A stretch of 64,000 nucleotides of DNA from Pseudovibrio exalbescens (GCF_028737195.1 NZ_JAQZAJ010000001.1:1040050-1104049), one strand, 5' to 3'. Counted from the stretch's first letter, positions 10,037-19,002 are shown. A program made the numbers and translations. The notes: generated from the sequence alone by a model not told the origin.

Positions 10037-11061
10037 GCATCAACTTTGCGGGAATGGGCTCGATAAGCTGAAGGGCTCATTCCTGTTACGCGCTGAAATT
10101 CCTTGTTAAAGTTCGATTTGGTGGTGAAACCGACATCGAACATGATCTGGGTTATCGTTGCCTTGGTTTCTTGAAGCAGCTTGCAGGCTTCACGCACACG
10201 ATACCCATTTACGAATTGCGGTACATTTTGCTGCTCCAAGGCATTGACCGCCTCTGAGATCTGCCTACTTGGAAGGCGGGATGCCTTGCTCAGCATTTCG
10301 AGGGAAAGGTTCTCTTTCCTGTAGAGCCTTTCACTCTCCATAAGCGCCTTCAACCGCTCAAGAGCTGAAACCAGCTCAGGGTCAGTGCGTGGCAAAGCAG
10401 CACTGCTTGAAGCATCGCTCGCATGCACGGATCGGGTGGTTACATATAGATACAGCGCAACGAGAGAGCAGAGCATCGTGAGCGTTGCAGCGGTTACGAG
10501 TGTAGGCGCGTTCCGCCCTCCTGAAACCGCAAAATCTATGGCCACTGCCGTGTCCACAAACGCTGACACAACAAACAAAACACCTGCGCTCAAAAACGCC
10601 AGTTTGGCTGGCATAACCATATGAAATGGCTGATTTTCTGCCCAACTAAGATCACCGTGCCTGGCTTCCTGAACCAACGATACACCGAAGCTTAGATAAG
10701 TGAGCGCGATGATGATGTCTGGCCCGACACCCCACCCCACCAGATAGGTGGCATACATTGCGAGTGCGAGCGCAACAATCAACGCCGAAACCCCGGCCAG
10801 CAGACGCACGCTCACCGGCTTCATGAGATCTTGCAGTGAGGCCCATGTGAGTGGAGGAAGAGTAATGGCAACGAGAGCCAGTGTCAGTGGAGGCAAAGCG
10901 CTGATGCCCCAATTGATACCCGCCAGAACTGACTGGGCGCAATAGAACAGGAGCGTTACCAGAAACAGCGAACTGAAGTGGCGCCCCCCTGCCCCCCAGA
11001 GACGCAACAGCACGAGCCCAAGAAAAATCGCCGTCAGAAAAGGAAGTGGAATGCTTGGCAA
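10033..11061 (-). CDS. AraC-type regulator with N-terminal multi-helix membrane domain
   Basis: A 342-residue protein that joins about seven predicted transmembrane helices (roughly residues 1-220) to a C-terminal AraC/XylS double helix-turn-helix. In the latter, LSLEMLSKASRLPSRQISEAV forms the first helix pair and ITQIMFDVGFTTKSNFNKEF the second, ending in GMSPSAYR. Such proteins sense a signal in the membrane and bind DNA on the cytoplasmic side. I place the start at the TTG at 11061, seven bases after a perfect GGAGG. A TTG at 11112 in the same frame has no such site. The target genes are not evident; it overlaps the convergent exported-protein gene by 4 bp. Confidence 0.85.
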   Translation of the reverse strand: MPSIPLPFLTAIFLGLVLLRLWGAGGRHFSSLFLVTLLFYCAQSVLAGINWGISALPPLTLALVAITLPPLTWASLQDLMKPVSVRLLAGVSALIVALALAMYATYLVGWGVGPDIIIALTYLSFGVSLVQEARHGDLSWAENQPFHMVMPAKLAFLSAGVLFVVSAFVDTAVAIDFAVSGGRNAPTLVTAATLTMLCSLVALYLYVTTRSVHASDASSSAALPRTDPELVSALERLKALMESERLYRKENLSLEMLSKASRLPSRQISEAVNALEQQNVPQFVNGYRVREACKLLQETKATITQIMFDVGFTTKSNFNKEFQRVTGMSPSAYRAHSRKVDA

Positions 11062-11068
11062 AGTATGG

Positions 11069-11073
11069 CCTCC
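11069..11073 (-). promoter_or_regulatory. Shine-Dalgarno that fixes a TTG start
   Basis: GGAGG on the minus strand ends seven bases before the TTG at 11061. This supports that codon as the start of the membrane-anchored AraC-type regulator rather than the in-frame TTG 17 codons upstream. Confidence 0.6.
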
Positions 11074-11149
11074 GGATCCCGCAAAAAGTAACCGTCCCCC
11101 AACAAGAGGCAAGCGCTATCAGCGGTTGATGCACAGGCTCCTGACAAGC

Positions 11150-11848
11150 TTACCCGATCACCAGCGCCTTTTCATCTTCCGACAACACCTTCCACTCACC
11201 GGGTTTGAGGTCGCCAAGCGTAAGATTGCCAATTCGAGAACGGTGCAGGTCGGTGACATGATTGCCCGTTGCGGCAAACATGCGGCGAACCTGATGGTAG
11301 CGGCCTTCGTGAAGCACAAGGGTTGCCGTGTGTTCACCAGTAATTGTCAACTCGGCTTGCTTAAGTGGCTTGTCCTCCCCCTCAAGCATCATGGTGCCAC
11401 TGGCGAAAAGAGTCGCTTCGGTGCCGGATAAAGGACGGTCGAGCGTAACCTCATAGAACTTGGGCGTTTCAGTTTTGGGTGAGATCACCTTGTGCAGATA
11501 TTGGCCATCATCAGTGAGCAGAAGAAGGCCAGAGGTTTCCTTGTCGAGACGACCGATGGTGGAGATCGCAGGCTTTCTAAGTTTGAAGCGATCTGGAAAC
11601 AGGTCATAGACCAGTTTGCCCGGGTCCTTCTTCGAACAGGTTACACCCAAAGGTTTATTGAGGAGCAAGACTGATCCTTGGGCAGGATCAAGCGGCTCAT
11701 CGTCAAACAGGATCTCTTCGTGAGGCAGCTGGCTGTCCGCCTTGATCGGGGCGCCTTGCATATCTGTCACCCAGCCATTGCGGATAGCCTGCTGCATTTC
11801 CTTGCGCGAGCCATAGCCAAGATTTGCCAGCACCTTGACCAGTCTCAT
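11150..11848 (-). CDS. rsuA: 16S rRNA pseudouridine(516) synthase RsuA
   Basis: A 232-residue pseudouridine synthase of the RsuA/RluB/E/F group. An N-terminal S4 RNA-binding domain (MRLVKVLANLGYGSRKEMQQAI) precedes the catalytic domain, with motif GRLDKETSGLLLLTDDG holding the catalytic Asp and a C-terminal HEGRYHQVRRMFAATGNHV motif. RsuA converts U516 of 16S rRNA to pseudouridine. Its start overlaps the end of the upstream rRNA methyltransferase gene by 4 bp (ATGA type), so the two 16S rRNA modification genes are translationally coupled. Assignment to RsuA rather than a close paralogue rests on length, domain order and this neighbour. Confidence 0.9.
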   Translation of the reverse strand: MRLVKVLANLGYGSRKEMQQAIRNGWVTDMQGAPIKADSQLPHEEILFDDEPLDPAQGSVLLLNKPLGVTCSKKDPGKLVYDLFPDRFKLRKPAISTIGRLDKETSGLLLLTDDGQYLHKVISPKTETPKFYEVTLDRPLSGTEATLFASGTMMLEGEDKPLKQAELTITGEHTATLVLHEGRYHQVRRMFAATGNHVTDLHRSRIGNLTLGDLKPGEWKVLSEDEKALVIG

Positions 11849-12876
11849 CGGCGTGCCTTTTTGGCTTGGATAACCTTATACCCCTGCTCATCCGCGATGA
11901 TCTCGAAGCTCTCAAAATAGCGGTCAAGCGTGCTTTCATAAGGCAGATGGCGGTTTGCCACCATGTAAAGTGATCCGCCCGGCTTCAACCCCTTAGAGGC
12001 AGCGACGATAAACGCTTGCCCAAGGTCTGTACGGTCTGCCTTACCAGTGTGGAACGGTGGGTTCATCACCACAAAATCGTAGGAATGTTTCAATCCTCTG
12101 GTAACGTCAGCCCAGTGAAACTCAACCGGGATTTTCGGCTCGAGACGGCCGATATTGCCAGCTGCAAGATCAAGCGCGCGCTTTTCAGCCTCGTAAAGAT
12201 CAAGTGCGGCCACACTTGAACATCGCTGCAAGATTTCGGTCGAGAGATAGCCATAGCCCGCGCCAAGATCTGCCACACGCCCCTTCAGACCTTCAGGGAG
12301 CTTGGAGACAAGCAGCTTTGAGGCCGGATCAATGTGATCCCAAGAGAAAATGCCCGGACGGCTGGTGAACCTTCCATCTTCAATCTCCCGCGGCATGTCG
12401 AGCTGAAGCCAATCATTGAGAAGACCGCCATCAAGCGTATCCCGGGAAACGGCGGCCCAGAACACACGGCACTTGTGCTTGGAAAGCTTGCCATCCAGTC
12501 CTGCCAGTTTATTAAGATCCGCTTCGCAGGACTTGGCACCTTCGGTGTTTGACACGCACGCAACAACAAAGCCACCATCACGAGTCGTGTTGACCGCATG
12601 GGCCAAAAGGGCGCGAGCCTCCTGTTTCTGCCGGGGTGGGAGCACGAGAGTTATCTCAGCTGCGTCAACTGGCGCTTCCACCAGCTCCAGCCCAGCGCGG
12701 GACAGAATGTCGGCATCTGGCGCGAAGGACTGTTGGCACACCAGCGCGCTTCCAAACACCTCCTTCAGTTTTGGCGAAAACCTTGCCCTGAGAAACAGCA
12801 CCTTGCCGCCCTCAGGCACATCCAAGCTGTCGTATTCAAAGGGTAGAAGAAGCGTTTCAAGTGCAGGATCAAGCAT
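11845..12876 (-). CDS. rsmC: 16S rRNA (guanine-N2)-methyltransferase RsmC-like
   Basis: A 343-residue two-domain SAM-dependent methyltransferase. The N-terminal half is a degenerate methyltransferase-like domain. The C-terminal half has the AdoMet motif VADLGAGYGYLS and the catalytic motif VVMNPPFHTG. This architecture fits RsmC, which methylates G1207 of 16S rRNA, or its relative RlmG. I use the ATG at 12876 (protein MLDPALETLL), preceded by AAGAG. A GTG at 12918 in the same frame lies inside the terminator hairpin of the upstream prfC gene and is unlikely. The gene is coupled to rsuA by a 4-bp overlap. Confidence 0.87.
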   Translation of the reverse strand: MLDPALETLLLPFEYDSLDVPEGGKVLFLRARFSPKLKEVFGSALVCQQSFAPDADILSRAGLELVEAPVDAAEITLVLPPRQKQEARALLAHAVNTTRDGGFVVACVSNTEGAKSCEADLNKLAGLDGKLSKHKCRVFWAAVSRDTLDGGLLNDWLQLDMPREIEDGRFTSRPGIFSWDHIDPASKLLVSKLPEGLKGRVADLGAGYGYLSTEILQRCSSVAALDLYEAEKRALDLAAGNIGRLEPKIPVEFHWADVTRGLKHSYDFVVMNPPFHTGKADRTDLGQAFIVAASKGLKPGGSLYMVANRHLPYESTLDRYFESFEIIADEQGYKVIQAKKARR

Positions 12877-12906
12877 AGACGTCAAGCTCTTAAGAAGGGA
12901 GAGCGA

Positions 12907-12930
12907 AAAGGCCAGCACGGTGCTGGCCTT
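12907..12930 (-). terminator. Terminator of prfC
   Basis: A near-perfect hairpin (AAGGCCAGCAC and its complement meeting at the centre) begins about 7 bp after the prfC stop. It is followed on the minus strand by CTTTTC. Confidence 0.7.
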
Positions 12931-12936
12931 GTTGCA

Positions 12937-14556
12937 TTAGTCGGCGGTGTAAACGATCTCACGCGTTTCTCGGAACCGGATATCTGGGTTCTTCTCACCC
13001 ACATAGGTCACTTCCCACGCGTTCTTGAAAAGATAAACAGGCTTGTCATCGCGGTCGAGTGCCACGTGCGCACGGTTGGTTTCAAGGAACTTGTCGAGCT
13101 TCTGGCGGTCATCGGCCTCTGCCCAACGCGCGGTATTGTACATGACCGGCTCGAAGCCGATTTCCGTTTGGTATTCCTGCTTCAAGCGATCCACCACAAC
13201 GTCGAGCTGAAGCACACCAACCACACCTACAATCCAGTTGGTGCCGATAGAAGGCTTGAAGATCTGCACAAGGCCTTCTTCTGCAAGGTCTTCAAGGCCG
13301 CGTCGCATTTGCTTAACGCGCATGGTGTCAGTCAGGCGAACACGGCGCAGGATCTCAGGCGCGAATGCGGGTAGCCCTGTGACGTGGATCTCCTCGCCCT
13401 CAGACAACGTGTCACCTACACGCAACTGGCCGTGGTTTGGCACCCCGATCACATCGCCCGGGAATGCGGTTTCTGCAATCTCTCGTTCTTCCGCGAAAAA
13501 GAAGATTGGCGCTGAAACCGTAATCGGCTTGCCAGCACGGACGTGTTTGAGCTTCATGCCGCGCTTGAACGTTCCAGAACAAAGACGCACAAACGCAATA
13601 CGGTCCCGGTGCTTGGGGTCCATATTGGCCTGCACCTTGAAGACGAAGCCTGTTACCTTGCCTTCTTCCGGTGTGATGGTACGGCCACCCGTTGCTGGCT
13701 GAGCGTGCGGCGGCGGCGCATAGTCTGCAATGAAGTCCAGCACCTGGTCGATGCCGTAGTCACGAAGAGCTGAGCCAAAGAACACCGGTGTCAGGTGGCC
13801 CTCAAGGAAGGAATCCTTGTCAAACTCTGAGTAGCCTGCACCGCCAAGTTCCACATTCTCTTCAAGATCATCGCGAATGTTGTCAAACAACTCGCCAATC
13901 AGTTCAGGGTCTTCAAGACCTTCCACCGGTTTGATGGTGTCCAGTGGGCCACCACGGCCTTCCGTTGAGGTGAAATAGCGGTTGCCGATGTGATCGTAGA
14001 CACCGAAAAAGTCCGAGCCCATGCCCACGGGCCAGCTCATTGGCGTCACATCAAGGGCCAGTGCCTCTTGAATCTCGTCGAGAATTTCGAGCGGATGGCG
14101 GCCTTCGCGGTCAATCTTGTTGACGAAAGTGATGATGGGAATGTCGCGCAGGCGGCAAACCTCAAACAACTTACGGGTCTGACTCTCAATACCCTTCGCG
14201 GCGTCGATTACCATGATGGCCGCATCAACAGCTGTAAGCGTGCGGTAGGTATCCTCCGAGAAGTCTTCATGGCCCGGCGTATCGAGAAGATTGAAGATGA
14301 TGTCGTTTCGCTCGAACGTCATCACAGAACTTGAAACCGAGATGCCACGTTCCTGTTCGATCTTCATCCAGTCAGACCGAGCACGGCGACGTTCACCACG
14401 AGCACGAACTTGACCGGCAGCACGAATGGCACCGCCACCAAGCAGCAGCTTTTCCGTAAGCGTTGTCTTACCCGCATCCGGGTGAGAGATGATTGCGAAG
14501 GTGCGGCGCTTCTCGTATGGCAGCAGATTTTTCGCGCCAGCAGGTGCTACGCTCAT
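12937..14556 (-). CDS. prfC: Peptide chain release factor 3
   Basis: A 539-residue translational GTPase that recycles release factors 1 and 2 from the ribosome after peptide release. G-domain motifs are all present: SHPDAGKTTLTEK (P-loop), GISVSSSVM (G2), DTPGHEDF (G3), and FVNKIDREGR (G4). The length is typical of RF3 (about 530) and excludes EF-G. A strong Shine-Dalgarno (AAGGAGG) lies before the ATG. It ends in its own hairpin before the rRNA methyltransferase gene. Confidence 0.96.
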   Translation of the reverse strand: MSVAPAGAKNLLPYEKRRTFAIISHPDAGKTTLTEKLLLGGGAIRAAGQVRARGERRRARSDWMKIEQERGISVSSSVMTFERNDIIFNLLDTPGHEDFSEDTYRTLTAVDAAIMVIDAAKGIESQTRKLFEVCRLRDIPIITFVNKIDREGRHPLEILDEIQEALALDVTPMSWPVGMGSDFFGVYDHIGNRYFTSTEGRGGPLDTIKPVEGLEDPELIGELFDNIRDDLEENVELGGAGYSEFDKDSFLEGHLTPVFFGSALRDYGIDQVLDFIADYAPPPHAQPATGGRTITPEEGKVTGFVFKVQANMDPKHRDRIAFVRLCSGTFKRGMKLKHVRAGKPITVSAPIFFFAEEREIAETAFPGDVIGVPNHGQLRVGDTLSEGEEIHVTGLPAFAPEILRRVRLTDTMRVKQMRRGLEDLAEEGLVQIFKPSIGTNWIVGVVGVLQLDVVVDRLKQEYQTEIGFEPVMYNTARWAEADDRQKLDKFLETNRAHVALDRDDKPVYLFKNAWEVTYVGEKNPDIRFRETREIVYTAD

Positions 14557-14802
14557 ATGGCCTCCTTAAGCAGGCTACAGTCCTGCTGGATATCAAGGCA
14601 GGTCTCGGCCGCCCAAGGCGGCGCGCGCCATCCGCGCGTCAAACCTGCAGAAACTTTTGTTGAAGGCCTCTTACAGAATGTGGCTTGTTCACGCCAGCCC
14701 TTGTCTGGATTTTTTCATTATCTTTGCACCGGCATACCCAACAGCCATAGGCACCTGATGACTGATCGCTGCGCACCAATTGTTTATGTATTGGCGGGCC
14801 CC

Positions 14803-14958
14803 TCAGCCCACCAGAGAAAAGAACTGACGCCGCATCCATGACAGAGCGCCCAACGCCGCCTGCGAGCGGGCCTGTCGCCCCTTCATGACAAGGGTGCCAA
14901 TATGCTGACTATAAGTCGCTCTCTGCGATGTTTCGTGTGTGTTCAGACCTGTTTGCAT
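14803..14958 (-). CDS. Small hypothetical protein, 51 residues, divergent from a LysR gene
   Basis: A short frame (MQTGLNTHETSQR to RRQFFSLVG) starts at the ATG at 14958, six bases after a good AGAAGGAAC Shine-Dalgarno. Its C-terminal half is basic with a Trp-Met-Arg-Arg segment, loosely like DUF1127 small proteins that often sit divergent from GcvA-type LysR genes. The DUF1127 LxDIGL tail is not seen. It is about 100 bp from the LysR start, so shared regulation is plausible. Coding status is uncertain. Confidence 0.42.
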   Translation of the reverse strand: MQTGLNTHETSQRATYSQHIGTLVMKGRQARSQAALGALSWMRRQFFSLVG

Positions 14959-15058
14959 CGTGATGTTCCTTCTGTTCGACATCACTACAAATATTTCCTA
15001 GACGCACCTTCGACAAACGCTTAATTTTGACGCTTCGGATCAAATTTTTTGAGGCGAT

Positions 15059-15976
15059 ATGGTCGACCGGCTTCCTCCACTAAACAGCTTCAAGGTTTTC
15101 GAATGTGTCGCCAGGCACATGAGCTTTTCAAAAGCTGCCGCAGAAATGAACCTCACCGCTTCAGCCATTAGCTACCAAGTGAAAACACTCGAAGAGCAGC
15201 TGGGGGTTCAACTGTTTGAGCGGTTCAACCGGGCGATTGATCTGACACCTGCGGGCCGCCAGCTCCTGCCCGGTGTGGAAGCTGGACTGGAGCAGTTTCG
15301 TGAGGCGGTTGCCCGGATTACGGGAAAGGGGCAGGACTCCATTCTCGTGGTCTCAACCGGCCCTGCCATCGCCGCCAAGATTTTAGCACCGCGAATTTAC
15401 CGCTTCATGGACGCCTACCCGGAAATCGAGTTGCGCCTTTCAGCTAGCCTTGCGCTGGTCGATTTCAATCGGGATGAAGTAGACCTTGGCATGCGCTTCG
15501 GCCCCGGGCCCTATCCAAAGCTGCATTCGGAAGCCTTGGCGCGAGAGATCGTTTTCCCGCTATGTGCCAAACGGTTGGCTGAGCGCCTGCAACATCCCAG
15601 AGATCTAGAACAAGCGCCGCTTCTGCATGATCTTGCGATGGAGAACATTGCCGGGACCCCACGTTGGCCGGACTGGCTTGCGGCGGCGGGTCTGCCCAAA
15701 GCCGACTGGTGGAGGCGTGGCACACAGTTCAGCCATGCAGATCACGCACAAAACGCGGCTCTGGAGGGTGCGGGTGTCCTGCTCGGCAGGAGCATCCTTG
15801 CCGCGGGAGACATGCGCCTCGGCTTGCTGCATCGCCCGTTCGAACTCTCCTTGGAGATCCCTGCACAATACTGGCTGGTAGGGCTGGAACCGACCTATCA
15901 AAAGGACAAAGCACGAAAGTTCCGCGATTGGCTTCATGCCGAAATGGCAGAACTAGCAGCTGAACGAAACGGATAA
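15059..15976 (+). CDS. LysR family transcriptional regulator, GcvA-like
   Basis: A 305-residue LysR regulator. The N-terminal winged helix-turn-helix reads PPLNSFKVFECVARHMSFSKAAAEMNLTASAISYQVKTLEEQLG, and the PLNSL-like opening is typical of the GcvA subgroup. The remainder is a periplasmic-binding-protein-like effector domain. GcvA subgroup proteins control varied genes, so the name does not imply glycine cleavage control; no gcv genes are near. The divergent 51-residue frame at 14803-14958 is the likeliest linked target. The ATG at 15059 is preceded by GAGGCGAT. Confidence 0.9.
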   Translation: MVDRLPPLNSFKVFECVARHMSFSKAAAEMNLTASAISYQVKTLEEQLGVQLFERFNRAIDLTPAGRQLLPGVEAGLEQFREAVARITGKGQDSILVVSTGPAIAAKILAPRIYRFMDAYPEIELRLSASLALVDFNRDEVDLGMRFGPGPYPKLHSEALAREIVFPLCAKRLAERLQHPRDLEQAPLLHDLAMENIAGTPRWPDWLAAAGLPKADWWRRGTQFSHADHAQNAALEGAGVLLGRSILAAGDMRLGLLHRPFELSLEIPAQYWLVGLEPTYQKDKARKFRDWLHAEMAELAAERNG

Positions 15977-16088
15977 TCCTCTGCACGAAAGCCTGAAGAC
16001 AAGTTTCAGACAGGTCTGTTCTGGCACATGCCACTGTGATACGTCGGAAGCCTTCTTCCTTTACTTCAATCAGAAACGGATCGATTTG

Positions 16089-16265
16089 ATGAGACTTTCC
16101 GCTCCAAGCTTTATCGTGTTCATTCTGGCGCTTGCTCTTGGCGTAATGGCTCTGCTCAGTGCCGTTGGCGGCATCTACATTCCGGTGATCACCGGTAATA
16201 CCTTTTGGGCGATGACCGGTGGCTGGGGCCTATTGGTTCTCGGCAGTATCTTCAAGGGCGTTTAA
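16089..16265 (+). CDS. Small two-helix membrane protein, 58 residues
   Basis: The frame from ATG 16089 to TAA 16265 encodes MRLSAPSFIVFILALALG to LVLGSIFKGV. Two hydrophobic helices (about residues 6-27 and 38-55) are joined by a short loop with GIYIPVITGN, ending in Lys-Gly-Val. The two-helix pattern with an interhelical PVITGNTFW turn looks like a conserved small membrane protein, but I cannot name a family or function. Its last 36 bp overlap the convergent protease gene. Its hydrophobic composition and in-frame organisation favour a real gene. Confidence 0.6.
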   Translation: MRLSAPSFIVFILALALGVMALLSAVGGIYIPVITGNTFWAMTGGWGLLVLGSIFKGV

Positions 16266-17060
16266 TCCGGCCCTAGAATTACAGCTGTTTTCCCGCTCAA
16301 GACTAGGCCATGAACTGATCGGAACCGCGATGGAGTACTTGTCCTCCGTCGCGCCGATCACAACGGCAGCCACACGCGCCTTCCCCTCCACTTCAATCAA
16401 AGCCGGACCGCCAGAGCCGCCATAGTTGGTGTTGCAGTTGGTTAGCCAAACACCTTCCTGCTCAGCGACAATTTCGCAGCCGCTGTGCGCCGATGGCAGG
16501 TAGGGTCGGTCACGGTAGTAGCCAACACTGGTGAAATCAGGCCCGGACCCCTCCAAACCACCAGTCTCAGAAAGATCGACCGTCTGCACAACGGGGACAT
16601 CAAGCGGCTTTGTCAGGTAGATGAAAGCAATGTCCTGCAATGTTTCGGCGAGCATTGGCTTTCGTGCGAAACGATAACCTTCGGGCATGGCTACGCAACG
16701 CGCTACCGCGTGTGCCAAGTGCTTGTCGCGGCGCACACCAGCTACAAAATGGATTTTGTTGGCAGGAAAAGGCTTGGTGGTGATGCGATTGAAAACGCAG
16801 TGGGCTGCAGTGAGCACCACATCAGGAGCGACCAAAGTTCCCGTACACATAGACGTGGAACGAAACCCCGCGACGTTGATACGCCCAATGGAACTCCATG
16901 GCGCATCCCACGAATCTATCATTTCTCGCTGATCTTCGCCTCGGATACCTGGGAATGGATCTGGTCCAATCCCCTGAGCAAGGCTGGAGAGCGGCTGAAG
17001 AACAAGACAGAAAAAGTATAGAACTGCTGCGCCCAAAGGCCTTTGCATCTCAACCGCCAT
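16230..17060 (-). CDS. Secreted trypsin-like serine protease
   Basis: A 276-residue S1-family protease with an N-terminal signal peptide (hydrophobic LGAAVLYFFCLVLQPLSSLAQG). The catalytic triad is visible: His in LTAAHCVF, Asp in LQDIAFIYL, and Ser in YGGSGGPALIE. At least one disulfide is likely (the MCTG and AAHC cysteines). The start is placed at the ATG at 17060, nine bases after GGGAG; the frame is open another 93 codons upstream without conserved sequence. It is probably periplasmic or extracellular. No inhibitor, secretion system or propeptide gene is adjacent. The last 36 bp overlap the small membrane protein gene. Confidence 0.85.
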   Translation of the reverse strand: MAVEMQRPLGAAVLYFFCLVLQPLSSLAQGIGPDPFPGIRGEDQREMIDSWDAPWSSIGRINVAGFRSTSMCTGTLVAPDVVLTAAHCVFNRITTKPFPANKIHFVAGVRRDKHLAHAVARCVAMPEGYRFARKPMLAETLQDIAFIYLTKPLDVPVVQTVDLSETGGLEGSGPDFTSVGYYRDRPYLPSAHSGCEIVAEQEGVWLTNCNTNYGGSGGPALIEVEGKARVAAVVIGATEDKYSIAVPISSWPSLERENSCNSRAGLNALEDTAENQ

Positions 17061-17103
17061 AAGCTGCATCTCCCAAACTGAACAACAAAACCCTTGATCG
17101 GCG

Positions 17104-17532
17104 TCAGCTTGCAAGGGTACGGTCCCCTTCATCGAAGCGCTTTTGGAAGCGCAAGAAATCGATAGACCACTGCCCTCCCGTGTAAACCAACGATATGTCG
17201 AAGATGCCATAGAGTTTGAAGAACTTGTCGGCGTCCGCTCTGGGGCCAAAGTATGTGCGGGCGGAGTACAGCCGAGCACAGGCTTTTTGCTCCTGAGATT
17301 CAACAATGATGTTGCTGATGTAGTGAAGGCTCCCAGCAAACTGGCCCAAGAACGCCTTTAGATGGTCAACAGCTTCGGTCGGCGCCAGATCTTGAGCTCC
17401 CCCCTTGCACCAGTATGGATCATCCAGATGAACGGGATCGGTCAGAACTGCTTCCGCCATTTTCCAGTTCCGATCATCCAGGTGCTGAAAAAACGCGTTT
17501 ATGCGATTGGCTATGGTGTGGGCAGTGTCCAT
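17104..17532 (-). CDS. NTF2/SnoaL-like domain protein
   Basis: A 142-residue protein with the cone-shaped NTF2-like fold pattern: an N-terminal helix (ANRINAFFQHLDDRNW), a region with VLTDPVHLDDPYW, and long strands ending YTGGQWSIDFLRF. Members act as small-molecule isomerases, hydrolases or binding proteins, and no catalytic assignment is possible here. I use the ATG at 17532 (MDTAHTIANRI); a GTG at 17571 would add 13 residues. It is upstream of the protease gene on the same strand with a 43-bp gap, so the two may be co-transcribed. Confidence 0.75.
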   Translation of the reverse strand: MDTAHTIANRINAFFQHLDDRNWKMAEAVLTDPVHLDDPYWCKGGAQDLAPTEAVDHLKAFLGQFAGSLHYISNIIVESQEQKACARLYSARTYFGPRADADKFFKLYGIFDISLVYTGGQWSIDFLRFQKRFDEGDRTLAS

Positions 17533-17651
17533 TGTTCGCTCAGATCGGTGACTGTCGAAGGTGAGAGCCACTATACATGGCTCCTTGGCGATCCAAACAT
17601 CTTAAATCTTGTAGCTTTGTCGTCCATTCGGTTTGAAGGGAGCAAACACAG

Positions 17652-18515
17652 CTAGCGGCGCTTGAGGTTCCACTTTTTCGCCAACTCTTTGAAGTAACCG
17701 CGCTCTTCTTTGAAGCGGATCCATGAGTTCACATAGTTGATCCAGACCTGATCGTTGCGAGGCAGCATCATTCCCACAGGCGTTGGAGCGCGGGGCGCTT
17801 CCACCGGCACGATCATCAACTCTCTATGTGCTTCGATCAGTTGCAAGGCTTCCACGTCCGATGTGATGTGGGCATCAGCGCGGCCAGCCAAAACTTCCTC
17901 GTAGTCGCGGCGCGGTGTCACCACAATCCAATGTCGCGCGAGAGGAAAAAACTCTTTAATCAGCTGTTCTTGACTGGTCCCCAATGTGGCAGCAATCGTA
18001 ACGCCCGGTTGGTTTAGATCGGCCCAAGTGTTGAACCTGCCATCGTTGGCTCGCAGTGTCAGCGGAACGGTTGCAAGCGAAAAGTAGCTCTCTGAAAAGG
18101 CAACTCTGGCTGCTCTAGCCGGAGTGAGGCTAGCGGACGTGGTAATATCATAGTGCCCAGCTTGTAGACCCTTGGTCAGATTACCCCAATCCATTCGGAC
18201 ATACTCAATGGAAACACCGAGATCCTTGGCAAGTTCGTTCGTCAAGTCAATGTCATAGCCGATGTAGCCGCCATTTTCTGGATCGCGCACCGACATGGGC
18301 AGCCAATCCCCGGTGGTTCCCACACGCAACACGCCGTATTGGAGGATACGATCTAAAACAGTGTTTTGCCCCCAAGAGGAGAATGGTTGCAAAACAAACA
18401 AAGCGAAAAAACCAAGGAGCACAGCCTGCCGAAACTTAAATACCATTTGAGAGACCACGTGTTTCAAGTCTGCAAGATCCTTCGGTTTGCTGCTAAATGG
18501 CACGACAACGCGCAT
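17652..18515 (-). CDS. Orphan family 3 periplasmic solute-binding protein (amino acid/cyclohexadienyl dehydratase-like)
   Basis: A 287-residue extracellular solute-binding protein of family 3. The mature part starts LDRILQYGVLRVGTTGDWLPM and includes YIGYDIDLTNELAKDLGV and DITTSASLTPARAARVAFSE. This arrangement resembles periplasmic cyclohexadienyl dehydratase (PheC) as well as polar amino acid binders. No permease or ATPase gene is adjacent, which favours a stand-alone enzyme or a shared component (inference). The ATG at 18515 follows GGGAAG by seven bases. An internal ATG at 18446 would give a more conventional signal peptide (MVFKFRQAVLLGFFALFVL), so the start is uncertain. Confidence 0.8.
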   Translation of the reverse strand: MRVVVPFSSKPKDLADLKHVVSQMVFKFRQAVLLGFFALFVLQPFSSWGQNTVLDRILQYGVLRVGTTGDWLPMSVRDPENGGYIGYDIDLTNELAKDLGVSIEYVRMDWGNLTKGLQAGHYDITTSASLTPARAARVAFSESYFSLATVPLTLRANDGRFNTWADLNQPGVTIAATLGTSQEQLIKEFFPLARHWIVVTPRRDYEEVLAGRADAHITSDVEALQLIEAHRELMIVPVEAPRAPTPVGMMLPRNDQVWINYVNSWIRFKEERGYFKELAKKWNLKRR

Positions 18516-19002
18516 AGCCAAGCTTCCCGGAACATAAATTACCTTAACGTAATCATTCTAATATGAATATTGCAAAGATGCAGATTTTCTGAAACTCATG
18601 CTTTTCCTCCCAAGCCACGCCATTTCAAATTATGCAACATTCAATATACGAGAAATGTTCATCTAAACTCCTCTGCTTTCAAACAAAACTAGACACTCTC
18701 GAAGTGAAGTTTACCTACTCACACCCGAAAGAAGCAAAAAAAATCCCAGTATATGGGATTCCTTATTCTCTGAAAAATTAAGGAGAGATGACAGCTTCAA
18801 GAATAGGCACGGAACTTTACTAGAAAAAATTAAGGCAGCTCCATTCTTTTTCAATTCGGCTCCTGAAATAACACCTAAACCGCTACTAACCACAGATAGA
18901 ACGCCACGGTTACCTATCGTTTTCACAATTACGTATTGACCCTTAGATTTGCAGGTGCTTATAACAAGCTCCCGTTGTTTCATTGACCATAGTTGCACAG
19001 GA
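18516..19002. other. AT-rich divergent intergenic region upstream of pcaQ
   Basis: A 487-bp stretch between the leftward binding-protein gene and the rightward LysR gene. It is AT-rich and must contain both promoters. A leftward frame covering part of it extends into the LysR gene and has no recognisable content. No RNA gene was recognised. Confidence 0.5.

Noticed and set aside
14410..14841. Rightward 143-codon frame upstream of and overlapping prfC
   Set aside because: Antisense to the conserved P-loop region of prfC and without domain content.
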